Part shown: positions 16,885 to 26,077 of the stretch, piece after piece
Position numbering within the stretch: position 1 is the stretch's first letter
Layout of the letters: the number at the start of each line of letters is the position of its first letter
Source: Paenibacillus sp. 1001270B_150601_E10
Lineage (GTDB): Bacteria; Bacillota; Bacilli; Paenibacillales; Paenibacillaceae
Length of the DNA: 53,238 nt
Assembly (NCBI RefSeq): GCF_015558675.1
Contig: NZ_JADMOL010000021.1
Location: forward strand, 1 to 53,238
Direction of reading: 5' to 3'
Translations under genes and position numbers: made by a program
The notes under the pieces: model-generated
What the model was told of the DNA's origin: nothing
Seen by the model: only the letters and a program-made list of their open reading frames with translations
Database searches by the model: none

Positions 16885-17619
16885 ATGCATCGATTGGCCA
16901 AACCGCATGTACTTTTTCATATGCTATTAAGCTTTCTATTTATGCTGTTAACCGTTTGCTGCTTGCTATTAGGAGATTGGCTTCGAAGTTATACGGGGAG
17001 AAACATTTATACCTTTCTACGATGGGACATCTTTCTGGCATGGACCCCGCTATTTATCGCATGGTTGGGAATAGGGGTATGCAAGACAAACTTTATAAAA
17101 TGGAGGCTTCTGCGCATTTCGCTTGTCCTTGTCTTATCAGTTACATGGTTGGCTTTTTATCCTAATGCTGCTTATCTTGTCACGGATGCTTTACATGTGT
17201 ATGTTCATTATAAAATTGATCCAAGCATCCGCTTCAGTCATGAATTGGAGTTTTGGCTTCATCACTTTTTATTTTTGCTTGCCAGTCTGCTAGGGCTTGC
17301 GCTAGGGAGCTATTCGCTGTATTTGCTGCATCGGCAGCTGAATAGGCGATGGAACAAGCTGTTCAATTGGATCGTCGTGATAGGGATTATTCTGCTTAGC
17401 AGCGTCGGTATTTTTATCGGTAGATTTATTCGATGGAATAGTTGGGACATCCTTGACGAGCCCCTAACGATTGTTAAGGATAGCTATGAAATTGTGATGA
17501 ATGAAGCCACTGCAGGCTTGTTTACGGGTTTCACATTGTTGATGTTCTTCGTTCAGCTGTTCTTCTATGGGGTTTTTTATGTGATTGGTCAATACGGGAA
17601 CCGACAGGGAAGTCATTAA
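16885..17619 (+). CDS. DUF1361-family integral membrane protein
   Basis: A 244-residue polytopic membrane protein, function unknown. I see six or seven hydrophobic helices, the first at about 8-28. Features typical of DUF1361 are FLAWTPLFIAW, FYPNAAYLVTD and GRFIRWNSWD near residues 173-182. ATG 16885 follows GAGAGAGGAA at seven bases. It is preceded by a hairpin and followed by the gap before the peptidase gene. A longer overlapping reading frame from 16773 lacks protein character and was rejected. Confidence 0.85.
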   Translation: MHRLAKPHVLFHMLLSFLFMLLTVCCLLLGDWLRSYTGRNIYTFLRWDIFLAWTPLFIAWLGIGVCKTNFIKWRLLRISLVLVLSVTWLAFYPNAAYLVTDALHVYVHYKIDPSIRFSHELEFWLHHFLFLLASLLGLALGSYSLYLLHRQLNRRWNKLFNWIVVIGIILLSSVGIFIGRFIRWNSWDILDEPLTIVKDSYEIVMNEATAGLFTGFTLLMFFVQLFFYGVFYVIGQYGNRQGSH

Positions 17620-17693
17620 TCGAACCTTGGTAAGCATATTTAACCTGTGATGCGGAAAGAAACGGTGTCCATTAGTGATAAATAGAAAAAATA

Positions 17694-17702
17694 TGGTATT
17701 AT
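17694..17702 (+). promoter_or_regulatory. Extended -10 promoter of the oligopeptidase gene
   Basis: TGGTATTAT (extended TGn plus TATTAT), 42 bases before the chosen start. No clear -35 is seen, as usual for extended -10 promoters. Confidence 0.5.
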
Positions 17703-17743
17703 AGTCTTGTTGCTACTAAGATTGAGAGAGGGTGCAGGACAAG

Positions 17744-19438
17744 ATGAAGTTTAGTGAGCTTCCTTATGAACGTCCGGATGTGAAAGAGTTTGAACAGCAA
17801 TTCAAGGCTCGTTTAGAACAATTTCGTTCCGCAGAGACCGTAGATGAACAGCATCTTGCGATGTCTGAATTGAATCAGCTTCGCAGCAATGTAGAGACAC
17901 TGTATACAATTGTTTCGATTCGCCATTCTGTTGATACGAATGATGAATTCTACAAGGCGGAGCAGGAATTTTTCGATGAGCAAAGTCCTGTCATTCAAGA
18001 GTACATAATGGAATATTATCAGGAACTGGTAAATTCTAAGTTCCGTGAAGAGCTAGAGGCAAAGTGGGGGAGCCAGCTGTTCCGTCTCGCCGAGATGGCA
18101 CTGAAAACCTTCCATCCTTCAATCATTGAAGACTTGCAAGCAGAGAACAAATTGACAACCGAATATTCACAGTTGATTGCATCTGCTAAGATTCCGTTCG
18201 AAGGCGAAGAGCGCACATTGGCGCAATTGACGCCATTCGAGCAAGCTAAGGAGCGCGATATGCGTAAGCGCGCTTCTGAAGCCCGATATCAATTTATGAC
18301 AGAGCATGAGGCTGATCTTGACCGTATTTATGATGAGCTCGTTAAAATACGTACGAAGATCGCTCACAAACTCGGCTACAAAAACTATGTAGAGCTGGGC
18401 TACGCTCGAATGAACCGCATTGATTACAATGCAGAGATGGTAGCGAACTTCCGCAAGCAGGTAGAGGAGTATATCGTTCCAATCGCAACGAAGCTGAAGA
18501 AGCGCCAGCAGCAGCGGATTGAAGTGGACAAACTGTATTATTATGATGAGTCTTTCAGCTTCAAATCAGGCAATCCAACGCCTAAGGGTGATCCAGAGTG
18601 GATCATTGCCAACGGGAAGAAGATGTATGACGAGCTGTCTCCTGAGATGAAGGAATTCTTTAATTTCATGATTGATCATGAATTGATGGATCTCGTCAGC
18701 AAGAAGGGCAAGCAAGGCGGCGGATATTGCACATATATGAGCAAATATCAATTCCCGTTCATCTTCTCGAACTTTAACGGAACATCAGGCGATATTGATG
18801 TCCTGACCCATGAAGCAGGGCATGCTTTCCAAGTGTACGAAAGCCGTCATTTCGAGGTGCCGGAATATAACTTCCCAACGCACGAGTCTTGCGAAATTCA
18901 TTCCATGAGCATGGAGTTCTTTACATGGCCATGGATGAAGCTCTTCTTTGAGGAAGACACAGCAAAGTATCATTTTGATCATTTGGCATCTGCCTTGCTG
19001 TTCCTACCTTATGGCGTTTCGGTGGATGAATTCCAGCACTTTGTCTATGAGAACCCCGAGGCTACTCCGGCTGAGCGCAAGCAAGCGTGGAGAAATATTG
19101 AGAAGAAGTATTTGCCGCATCGAGATTATGAAGAGAACGACTACTTGGAAAGAGGCGGCTTCTGGCAGAAGCAGGCTCATATCTTCCAATCCCCGTTCTA
19201 CTATATCGACTATACACTTGCGCAGGTATGTGCATTCCAGTTCTGGAAACGCATGAATGAAGATTACAAATCGGCGTGGGCGGATTACCTTAAGCTTTGC
19301 CAAGCAGGAGGAAGCAAGTCCTTTACGGCTTTGGTTGAGTACGCAGGTCTTAAGTCTCCATTCGAGGATGGCTGTGTGGCATCCGTCATTGACGTTATCG
19401 ATGAGTGGCTTAGCCAAGTAGACGATACGAAGCTGTAA
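17744..19438 (+). CDS. M3-family zinc oligoendopeptidase (PepF-like)
   Basis: A cytosolic zinc peptidase of 564 residues that should trim short peptides. The HEAGH zinc motif is at H356-H360, and the third ligand E384 lies in CEIHSMSMEF, the spacing expected of M3 thimet-type enzymes. C-terminal LERGGFWQKQAHIF and YIDYTLAQVCAFQFW segments are also typical. I prefer ATG 17744 over GTG 17732 because AGAGGGTG sits about ten bases before it and directly abuts the GTG; MKFSELPYERPD is a normal family start. It stands alone between its own promoter and a strong terminator. Confidence 0.93.
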   Translation: MKFSELPYERPDVKEFEQQFKARLEQFRSAETVDEQHLAMSELNQLRSNVETLYTIVSIRHSVDTNDEFYKAEQEFFDEQSPVIQEYIMEYYQELVNSKFREELEAKWGSQLFRLAEMALKTFHPSIIEDLQAENKLTTEYSQLIASAKIPFEGEERTLAQLTPFEQAKERDMRKRASEARYQFMTEHEADLDRIYDELVKIRTKIAHKLGYKNYVELGYARMNRIDYNAEMVANFRKQVEEYIVPIATKLKKRQQQRIEVDKLYYYDESFSFKSGNPTPKGDPEWIIANGKKMYDELSPEMKEFFNFMIDHELMDLVSKKGKQGGGYCTYMSKYQFPFIFSNFNGTSGDIDVLTHEAGHAFQVYESRHFEVPEYNFPTHESCEIHSMSMEFFTWPWMKLFFEEDTAKYHFDHLASALLFLPYGVSVDEFQHFVYENPEATPAERKQAWRNIEKKYLPHRDYEENDYLERGGFWQKQAHIFQSPFYYIDYTLAQVCAFQFWKRMNEDYKSAWADYLKLCQAGGSKSFTALVEYAGLKSPFEDGCVASVIDVIDEWLSQVDDTKL

Positions 19439-19465
19439 GAACTCTCGTTGAATCTTGAATAATCG

Positions 19466-19499
19466 AAGAGGAATCCTTAATCGGGATTCCTCTTTTCAT
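19466..19499 (+). terminator. Intrinsic terminator after the M3 peptidase gene
   Basis: AAGAGGAATCC pairs with GGATTCCTCTT around a seven-base loop, followed by TTCATTTT. Confidence 0.88.
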
Positions 19500-19599
19500 T
19501 TTACGGTTGGATAGCTTTCCTAAATGCATATTTGCTGCAGATGCTGATACAAGCTCCTTTTATAATATGAATGATGAGAACATGAAATGAGGACTAGCT

Positions 19600-20328
19600 A
19601 TGCGTTATACCAAAAATGAAAGCTCCACATGGGCAATCTCAATCATGGAAGATGTGGATCAAGCTTATCAGCCTTTTGTCGAAGCTTGCATCCATTTCGT
19701 TAAAGGGATGCGCCAAACTGCGCTCGTTCAGTTAAACGAATTCGTACATGCATCCTCCCAGTGGCCATTTGAACAAAGACAAAGCTTTACGGCATGGATC
19801 ATGCAGGTGGTAGAGGGGCATGATGCGGATGTGCTCAAATACCCCTTATCAATTGAGGTGATTTTGCCGACATTAAGAGAGTGGATGCATGCTCCAGATG
19901 TAACGGATGAAGTGTTTCTTTGGCTGGCCAAATACTATGGTTATACAGATGGCTTTGAAAAAGAGGACCTGCTAAAGCGGGCGATTGCCCTGAATGGTTT
20001 GAACCAGCAGCGCGCTATCGAGATGCTTTGCTATATGTATCTGGACCGGGTTGATTTCTCTGTGCACCACCTGCCCGACTATTATATAGGTGATCCAAAG
20101 CTCACATTGATACTGTTGGATATAACGAAAGAGTGGATCAAACAAGTGAAATCGGTCGATACCCAAACAGCACTTAATCGTGAACGGATTCATTATAAAC
20201 AACTGATTGACGATTGGCTGACATGCATGGCGGAAGCCGAGCAGAGAGGGGAGGAACTGCAGTTTGCAAAGTGGTGCAAGCTCCATGGGCGAAAGTATCA
20301 TTGGGTGAAGGCGTATTATTATGAGTAA
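19600..20328 (+). CDS. Hypothetical helical protein
   Basis: I do not recognise this 242-residue protein. It has no signal peptide or membrane segment, is rich in aromatic and acidic residues, and appears nearly all helical, with alternating helix pairs that could be TPR- or HEAT-like. The C-terminus HGRKYHWVKAYYYE is basic and aromatic. ATG 19600 follows TGAGGA at about six bases, and TATAAT at 19561-19566 may be its -10. The next gene, a SMI1/KNR4-like protein, starts 56 bases later with its own strong RBS, so the two may be co-transcribed. By context it may belong to the same accessory patch of immunity-type genes. Confidence 0.7.
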   Translation: MRYTKNESSTWAISIMEDVDQAYQPFVEACIHFVKGMRQTALVQLNEFVHASSQWPFEQRQSFTAWIMQVVEGHDADVLKYPLSIEVILPTLREWMHAPDVTDEVFLWLAKYYGYTDGFEKEDLLKRAIALNGLNQQRAIEMLCYMYLDRVDFSVHHLPDYYIGDPKLTLILLDITKEWIKQVKSVDTQTALNRERIHYKQLIDDWLTCMAEAEQRGEELQFAKWCKLHGRKYHWVKAYYYE

Positions 20329-20384
20329 GCACGTAGTATGATTAAGGAGTAACGATCCATAGACAATTCCGGGGGGATATTAAC

Positions 20385-21038
20385 ATGGAAAAACGTTGTG
20401 AAGAGCTTCAATGGACAAAAGACAAGATGGAGCAAATTAAGGAGTTAAGCAGCAGCACAATTCGGTTGCTTCAGTCAGATGAAATCAACAACATGGAGGA
20501 ATTGTTCCGCCAGATGTATCCGCAGCACTTGCCGATTTCATGGCTGTGGACCGATGATAACAGCAATTATGCAGGTGTATATATGGATGGACCGATGAAA
20601 GGGATGATCTGTTATTTGAATCATGAAGAGCCAGATTATTCTCCTGTGTTTCAAAGTATAGATCGCTTCCTTGCAGCTATCCTGCAAGCAGGACCTGACG
20701 CGTATATGGAAGAGCTACAGACGGACTACCCAGGGACACTTGCGGGTGAACTGGAATGGGGTGTCGTTCAGCAATTAACGGAAACTGTCGGGCAGTTAGA
20801 TGACGAAGAAGCGCGGGTGCAGTACCTTTTTGCGTTGATGTCCCTAACACCTGCCAACAAGCTGGATACGCTTCTTCCCTATCTTGACGACGAGGATATG
20901 TATGTTCAGGAAAGAGTCTGCGATATTATCGGATATTACGGATATGTTCCGGCCAAGGATAAGCTGAAATGGATTGCAGAGCATGGAAGCCTTAACGGAC
21001 GCTCGGCAGCAAAAAGAGCCTTGTCCCATCTAAGATAG
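20385..21038 (+). CDS. SMI1/KNR4-like protein with C-terminal HEAT-like region
   Basis: A 217-residue cytosolic protein. Residues about 35-100 look like a SMI1/KNR4 fold, with the core WLWTDDNSNYAGVYMDGP and the closing Y-PVFQSIDRFLAAIL helix. In bacteria this superfamily is mainly immunity proteins against polymorphic toxins. The C-terminal part (about 130-217) has alternating acidic helices ending in GYYGYVPAKDKLKWIAEHG, suggesting HEAT-type repeats. RBS GGGGGGAT precedes ATG 20385. It converges with the DUF4303-like gene, whose end is 97 bases away. Fold assignment is by eye and moderate in certainty; no partner toxin is visible. Confidence 0.72.
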   Translation: MEKRCEELQWTKDKMEQIKELSSSTIRLLQSDEINNMEELFRQMYPQHLPISWLWTDDNSNYAGVYMDGPMKGMICYLNHEEPDYSPVFQSIDRFLAAILQAGPDAYMEELQTDYPGTLAGELEWGVVQQLTETVGQLDDEEARVQYLFALMSLTPANKLDTLLPYLDDEDMYVQERVCDIIGYYGYVPAKDKLKWIAEHGSLNGRSAAKRALSHLR

Positions 21039-21134
21039 GGCTAAGAGACGATGTAACAAGCTCGAATTGACTTTCAGTGTGGCACGTTCTTAAACCATAT
21101 GATGTGGGATAATATCGCCTTCATATAGAATCTG

Positions 21135-21677
21135 CTACTTCTGCAGTTCCTGTTCATATTCTTTTAATATAGTATCTGTATTAAGGCGCTTCATCATATG
21201 AAGATAGTGGCATTTAACTCCAATACAATCTGCAGCCGTATAAAGAACAAGAATGTTTCGCTGAGCGACATTCAGGAAGAAGCGAGATTGTACCAAATCT
21301 TCTAATGCGGCCGTACAAGTATCGTATAAGGTACGCTTCCAATTATGCAGCTTTTCATTGGATTGATGTAATGCTTGTACTGTCGCCGCATAGGATCTGA
21401 GTTTGTTATAAATCGACTCGAACGCCTCGCATGCACCTGTTCCAACATACTTCCAATACGTCGGATCATACTTGAAATGCCAGAAATGGTCACCATGCAG
21501 CGCTAGGGCTTGATTTAAGTAGTGCATGGTATTCACTGAAGGAAATAGCTTCATTGTTCGCTGGTCATAGGATAGTGCGAAACTATTAATTCCTTCGTAT
21601 TTGTGCTCCTCGACGATATCGACAAATGCGTATTTGCAGGCTTCCTTCAATTCCTGCTTCAGTATAGCAATCTCCAT
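21135..21677 (-). CDS. DUF4303-like protein
   Basis: A 180-residue soluble protein. Helix ELKEACKYAFVDIVEEH, then GINSFALSYDQRTMKLFPSVNT and HFKYDPTYWKYVG, follow the pattern of DUF4303, a family often found beside SMI1-type immunity genes. I place the start at the minus-strand ATG 21677, where family proteins normally begin; AAGGGAGA lies about 12 bases upstream. The frame stays open for 21 more codons upstream, but that part is not family-like. A second reading frame running into this gene from upstream (21586-21819, minus) looks protein-like and is discussed as a finding. TATACT next to 21820 may be a -10. Confidence 0.72.
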   Translation of the reverse strand: MEIAILKQELKEACKYAFVDIVEEHKYEGINSFALSYDQRTMKLFPSVNTMHYLNQALALHGDHFWHFKYDPTYWKYVGTGACEAFESIYNKLRSYAATVQALHQSNEKLHNWKRTLYDTCTAALEDLVQSRFFLNVAQRNILVLYTAADCIGVKCHYLHMMKRLNTDTILKEYEQELQK

Positions 21678-21914
21678 ATGAGTGTAATTCTCCCTTATCG
21701 TGCAGCCATAACATATTATACGGGTCAGGTACATCTTCATTTATTCCAAATCTACCTTTAAAGTTCTTTTTAATATCATAGCAATTGTAATAATTGATGT
21801 ATAACTTTGTTTGTTCCATTAGTATAATCTGGCTAAGGAACTTTGGAAGTGATAACCATCTAGGATAAGTTCTTATTCAGAGAGATAAGACTGACATATA
21901 AGAGGAGCAATCAA

Positions 21915-23282
21915 ATGATAAGCACGTTCATCTTTTTACAGAAGTGGAAAGAGCGTATTCCAATAACCTGTTTTGCCAAAGGAGCTGACGAGGAAGAGTT
22001 TAAGCTGATTGAGAGATTGACGGGATACACAATGCCAGATCGCTTCAAGGAACTATATCGTTGTCATAATGGAGAGGATCACGATGACGAGCCCATGCTA
22101 ATGCTAGGCTACACTTGGTTATCCCTTCAAGATATCGTAGTTGAGATCGAACGGCAGCTGGATCTAACGGCTGAATATGCATCTGATAAGATTTCATATG
22201 AAAAAGAAAAGATTCAGGAAGTTACATGGAACCGCGGCTGGATTCCATTTGCTGCTGATGGATCGGGGAATTATATCGCCATGGATCTTGCACCAGGTGG
22301 CCAAGGCGTGGTTGGACAGATCATAACTTGCGGCTGCGACATACATGAGATGCTCGTTTTAAGCTCATCGCTTGAGGATTTTTATTTGTATGTTTTGGAT
22401 GCCTTTCATCAGGGCCGTGCAAGCTTTGATTTTAATAAAGGACATGTTGTATATCACGGAGGATCAATTATAGATCATGCAAAGGAACTCTTAAATTCAA
22501 ACGTTCATTACTCCGATGATAGCTTTGAGTATTGGTGGAACAGCCTGGATGCAGCGTGGAAGCATGAGATAACAAGGCTCCTGACGGATATACCAACATC
22601 CTTTGTGCAGCTTGAAAAGGTACGGTTCTTCTTTGTATGCGACGAAAGCATTTCAGATCTATCACCTCTGATGAAGTTTACCAAGCTTCGCGAGCTCAGC
22701 TTGCTGAAGCAGCTGACCACGGATCTAACACCCCTGCTTGCATTGAAGGACCTTAAAAACTTAAGCATTGCCCAAATGTCAGTTAAGGATATCTCTCCAT
22801 TAGCCGCGCTGCCAGACCTTCAAGAGCTCACACTGTACCAGACAAATGTTCATGATATTGCCGTGCTGCCTGCTTTTCCAAAGCTTAAGAAATTAGGGCT
22901 TGAAGAGCTGCGATTACATACACTTGAGCCGCTAACATTCTGCAACCAACTTAAGGAACTTTCCGTAACTCATCTTAAGGAAGAAGACTATGTGCATCTT
23001 GGTTCGCTTCGTAAACTCAAGAGCCTGGAAATTTACGGAGCCGTGCAGCATCTGTCCTTTCTTAAGTCCATGAAACAGTTGGAGAAGCTTCGTCTCGGGA
23101 CAGTCTTGGATCAGCAGTACGAGGTACTCACCATGCTTCATCGACTAAAGCATATTACATGCACTTACGAAGTTTTTCATCGCACTCATGAATTGTTTGA
23201 GGACAAGAAGCATTACACAATCGTTGGGGAAGGAACAGAGGCAGATCACCAGGCTTATCATGACTATGTGCTGGGCAGATAA
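21915..23282 (+). CDS. SMI1/KNR4 domain fused to leucine-rich repeats
   Basis: A 455-residue protein with two parts. Residues about 15-170 form an SMI1/KNR4 domain: TMPDRFKELYRCHNGEDHDD at the front, then GWIPFAADGSGNYIAMDLAPGGQG near 108-131, and a closing SLEDFYLYVLDAF helix. Residues about 235-430 are six to eight internalin-like leucine-rich repeats (ISDLSPLMKFTKLREL, LTPLLALKDLKNL, ISPLAALPDLQEL and so on), a protein-binding solenoid. No signal peptide or membrane segment is present, so it is cytosolic. The ATG at 21915 follows AAGAGGAG at seven bases. The architecture suggests an immunity or scaffold protein; a toxin target cannot be named. Confidence 0.82.
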   Translation: MISTFIFLQKWKERIPITCFAKGADEEEFKLIERLTGYTMPDRFKELYRCHNGEDHDDEPMLMLGYTWLSLQDIVVEIERQLDLTAEYASDKISYEKEKIQEVTWNRGWIPFAADGSGNYIAMDLAPGGQGVVGQIITCGCDIHEMLVLSSSLEDFYLYVLDAFHQGRASFDFNKGHVVYHGGSIIDHAKELLNSNVHYSDDSFEYWWNSLDAAWKHEITRLLTDIPTSFVQLEKVRFFFVCDESISDLSPLMKFTKLRELSLLKQLTTDLTPLLALKDLKNLSIAQMSVKDISPLAALPDLQELTLYQTNVHDIAVLPAFPKLKKLGLEELRLHTLEPLTFCNQLKELSVTHLKEEDYVHLGSLRKLKSLEIYGAVQHLSFLKSMKQLEKLRLGTVLDQQYEVLTMLHRLKHITCTYEVFHRTHELFEDKKHYTIVGEGTEADHQAYHDYVLGR

Positions 23283-23383
23283 CTGGATAGCAGCAGTATT
23301 GTTACGCGGTTTGCAATCATTTAACTGCGAAACGGAGGCATAGCATTAGAGTGGTAAAAAAGAATAGAAGATCGACCATAATT

Positions 23384-23392
23384 TGGTATAAT
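23384..23392 (+). promoter_or_regulatory. Extended -10 promoter of the M13 peptidase gene
   Basis: TTGGTATAATAG includes TGG plus a perfect TATAAT at 23387-23392. No good -35 is seen. The leader to ATG 23511 is about 110 bases and shows no clear fold. Confidence 0.6.
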
Positions 23393-23510
23393 AGTCATAT
23401 GTAGTCGGACAGACCAGTCGTGCGCATTCTAATGCTTACTTAACGAAAAGGGAAGAGCTTCGAATAAGGAAAGCGTTGAATGATAAATATCCTACATAGG
23501 AGGCGTATGA

Positions 23511-25862
23511 ATGAAGAGGTTTGCCCTTGTATTATCGTTACTTCTTATGCTGATGTCCATGCCACTTACCGTTATGGCAGAAGAAGCTGAGCTCGGCTTA
23601 ACAAGGGGAGAGGTCGTCGATTACCTGCTGGATGCAGCAGATGACTACAACCCACGTCTTACAAAAGAGGATCTGATCCAAGGCTATGGCAATGGCAAGC
23701 TGCTGGAAGAGCATCGTGTATCAAGGCTTGAAGCGCTAATCATGATGAGTCGCGCATTCCCGGCTTTGTCATCACCTAAGGGGAATGATGTCCGTAAAGG
23801 AAATGTTGGTGCTGCATTCACGGATGTGCCGGCATGGGCGGACAAGGAAATCAAAAAGCTGACTGCTGCAGGGATTCTGCAGGGCTATCCGGATGGACGT
23901 CTTGGCAAATCAGACAAGATTACAAGAACGCAGCTGGAAGCCTTGGTGAAGCGCATCTATGCCCTTCAAGGAACGAATCCGAAGGATGACTTCTATGAGT
24001 TCGTGAATAAAGAGTGGCTAAATGCGTCCAAGATTGAGCCTGGTGAACTCTCAAACGGCGTGTTTGAAGAGCTGATGAAAGGCAATGAGCAGAAGATCAA
24101 ATCCATTTTGGACGAGCTTCTAAAAAAACAGCATGCACAAGGAACGAATGAGCAGCAAATTACCGACTTTTATAACACAGCTTTAGATGTTAAACATCGC
24201 AATGAGCAGGGCATCTCTCCAATCAAGGGATATTTGGATGCCATTAATCAAGCTGCGACACTTGCGCAATTGTTTGAAGCGAATCTGAAGATCGACCAAG
24301 AAACAAACTTTGGTCCGCTTACCTCGTTTAGTGTCATGGCTGACGCGAAGAATAGTTCGGTTAACGCGCTGTACTTCTCAGGACTTATGACAGGATTGGA
24401 TAAAAACAGTTATGTTTCAGAAGACGAGCGAAAGAAGACAGTTTACACGGATTATTTGACAAAACTGTTTGTGCTAGCAGGGGAAAAGGAAGCACAGTCG
24501 AAAGAGCAGGCTTTACTGGTGTACAACATGGAAAAGGACCTTGCTGCATCGTCACTTGATATTCAGGACAAAGGCAATGTAAATCATTACTACAATCCGT
24601 ATACCATCGAGCAGTTTGCTGGTCTGTATCCGAACGTTGATATGAAGCGTTACATGAAAGAAGCGAAGGTAGATCAAGCTGACAAAGTGATCGTAATGGA
24701 TGTAGGACTCGCAAAGAAGAGCGCATCGTACTATACCGAAGAACATGTAGATGCTTTGAAGGCATATATGAAGGCAATGCTGCTTATGAATGTTAGTGGC
24801 TTGCTCTCTGAGGACTTTGCTAAGGCTAACCGTGAGTTTTCCGCTCAGATGTATGGCATTGAAGGAGAGAAGTCTACAGAAGAAGTAGCATTGTCGTTAA
24901 CGAAGTCTGCCTTGTCTGATTTATTGGGAGAGGCTTATGCCAACCAATATTTCTCTAAAGAAGCAAAGCAGGATGTCGAGAAGATGGTAAAGGAGTTCAT
25001 CGCTGTCTATGAACAGCGTATTCAAGCGCTTGATTGGATGTCGGAAGCGACGAAGGAAAAGGCGATCAAGAAGCTTGAGAAGATGACGATCAAGATCGGT
25101 TACCCGGATCAATGGAATGATACGCTTAAGGATGTTAAGATTCTTACTCCGAAGCAGGGAGGATCATTGTTTGCCAATCATGTAGCGATTAACAATGCAT
25201 ACGTGGAGAAGCAAAAGGCTTCAATTGGAAAGCCAGTGGACAAATCGGAGTGGATGATGAGCGTATATGATGTAAATGCGTATTATAATCCGCTCAACAA
25301 TGAGATTGTATTCCCAGCAGGAATTCTTCAAGCACCATTCTACGATTTGAAGGCAAAGAAGGAAACGAATCTTGGTGCGATTGGCATGGTGATTGCGCAT
25401 GAGATTAGCCATGCATTCGATAACCTGGGCTCCGCCTATGACGAGAACGGGAACGCAAACAATTGGTGGACAGCTGAAGATTATAAGCAATTTGAAAAAA
25501 GACTGCAGGCTGTTATCCAATATTACGACGGTATTGAAGTCATTCCGGGCGTTTACAATCAAGGAAGATTAACGGTCAGTGAAAATGTGGCTGATTTGGG
25601 CGGCATGGCTGCCTCTTTGCAGGTGGCCTCTAAGCTTGCTTCGCCAGATTACAAAGCTTACTTTGAAGGCTATGCTACCATCTGGCGCTCGACGATGACC
25701 AAAGAGATCGTCGCCTATTTAACAACGGTTGATACTCATTCGGCAAATAAGGTGCGTGTGAACCGTACAATAGCAAACTTTAAGGAATTCTATGAGGCTT
25801 ATAATGTTACCGAAACAGACGGCATGTATGTGGCACCAGAGAACCGTGTGAGCATCTGGTAG
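23511..25862 (+). CDS. Secreted M13 (neprilysin-type) metallopeptidase with SLH region
   Basis: A 783-residue exported zinc endopeptidase. A signal peptide covers residues 1-23, cleaved after VMA. An S-layer-homology repeat covers about 88-152 (FTDVPAWADKEI, GILQGYPDGRLG, ITRTQLEALVKRIY), and an earlier partial one about 30-80; these should tether the enzyme to the cell-wall secondary polymer. The M13 region follows: zinc motif HEISH at H630-H634, and ENVADLGG with third ligand E691. The usual M13 terminal C-x-W is replaced by VSIW. ATG 23511 has TAGGAGG upstream at normal spacing. A monocistronic unit with its own promoter. Bacillota M13 enzymes are usually cytosolic PepO types, so the exported, wall-anchored form is noteworthy. 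Confidence 0.93.
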   Translation: MKRFALVLSLLLMLMSMPLTVMAEEAELGLTRGEVVDYLLDAADDYNPRLTKEDLIQGYGNGKLLEEHRVSRLEALIMMSRAFPALSSPKGNDVRKGNVGAAFTDVPAWADKEIKKLTAAGILQGYPDGRLGKSDKITRTQLEALVKRIYALQGTNPKDDFYEFVNKEWLNASKIEPGELSNGVFEELMKGNEQKIKSILDELLKKQHAQGTNEQQITDFYNTALDVKHRNEQGISPIKGYLDAINQAATLAQLFEANLKIDQETNFGPLTSFSVMADAKNSSVNALYFSGLMTGLDKNSYVSEDERKKTVYTDYLTKLFVLAGEKEAQSKEQALLVYNMEKDLAASSLDIQDKGNVNHYYNPYTIEQFAGLYPNVDMKRYMKEAKVDQADKVIVMDVGLAKKSASYYTEEHVDALKAYMKAMLLMNVSGLLSEDFAKANREFSAQMYGIEGEKSTEEVALSLTKSALSDLLGEAYANQYFSKEAKQDVEKMVKEFIAVYEQRIQALDWMSEATKEKAIKKLEKMTIKIGYPDQWNDTLKDVKILTPKQGGSLFANHVAINNAYVEKQKASIGKPVDKSEWMMSVYDVNAYYNPLNNEIVFPAGILQAPFYDLKAKKETNLGAIGMVIAHEISHAFDNLGSAYDENGNANNWWTAEDYKQFEKRLQAVIQYYDGIEVIPGVYNQGRLTVSENVADLGGMAASLQVASKLASPDYKAYFEGYATIWRSTMTKEIVAYLTTVDTHSANKVRVNRTIANFKEFYEAYNVTETDGMYVAPENRVSIW

Positions 25863-25891
25863 GTTTCTAATTTCGCAACGCTGCAGCAATC

Positions 25892-25949
25892 AAGAGTCCC
25901 TGAAGGGCTTCCATGACTTGTTGTCATGATGAAGCCTACAGGGGCTCTT
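25892..25949 (+). terminator. Long imperfect hairpin after the M13 peptidase gene
   Basis: AAGAGTCCCTG pairs with CAGGGGCTCTT, and inside it AGGGCTTC-CATGAC pairs with GTCATG-AT-GAAGCCT. There is no T-run, so it may protect the 3' end of the transcript rather than act as a classic terminator. Confidence 0.5.
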
Positions 25950-26006
25950 ATCAATGCCCATGGCAAGAGGATGCTAAATAACTAACATATATTGTGAAGT
26001 TTCTAG

Positions 26007-26035
26007 TTTTCAATATAGGTAATATATGGTATAAA
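26007..26035 (+). promoter_or_regulatory. Promoter of the DUF2500-like gene
   Basis: TTTTCA (26007-26012), 17-base spacer, TATAAA (26030-26035) preceded by TGG, so also an extended -10. It lies about 43 bases before the start codon. Confidence 0.6.
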
Positions 26036-26077
26036 TAGAGAAGGATTATGCGAAAAAGCTGCATAAGGAGTGAAAGT

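Noticed and set aside
16773-17165. A 130-codon plus-strand frame before and inside the DUF1361 gene
   Set aside because: It overlaps the DUF1361 frame, which has a strong RBS and family motifs; the alternative looks random.
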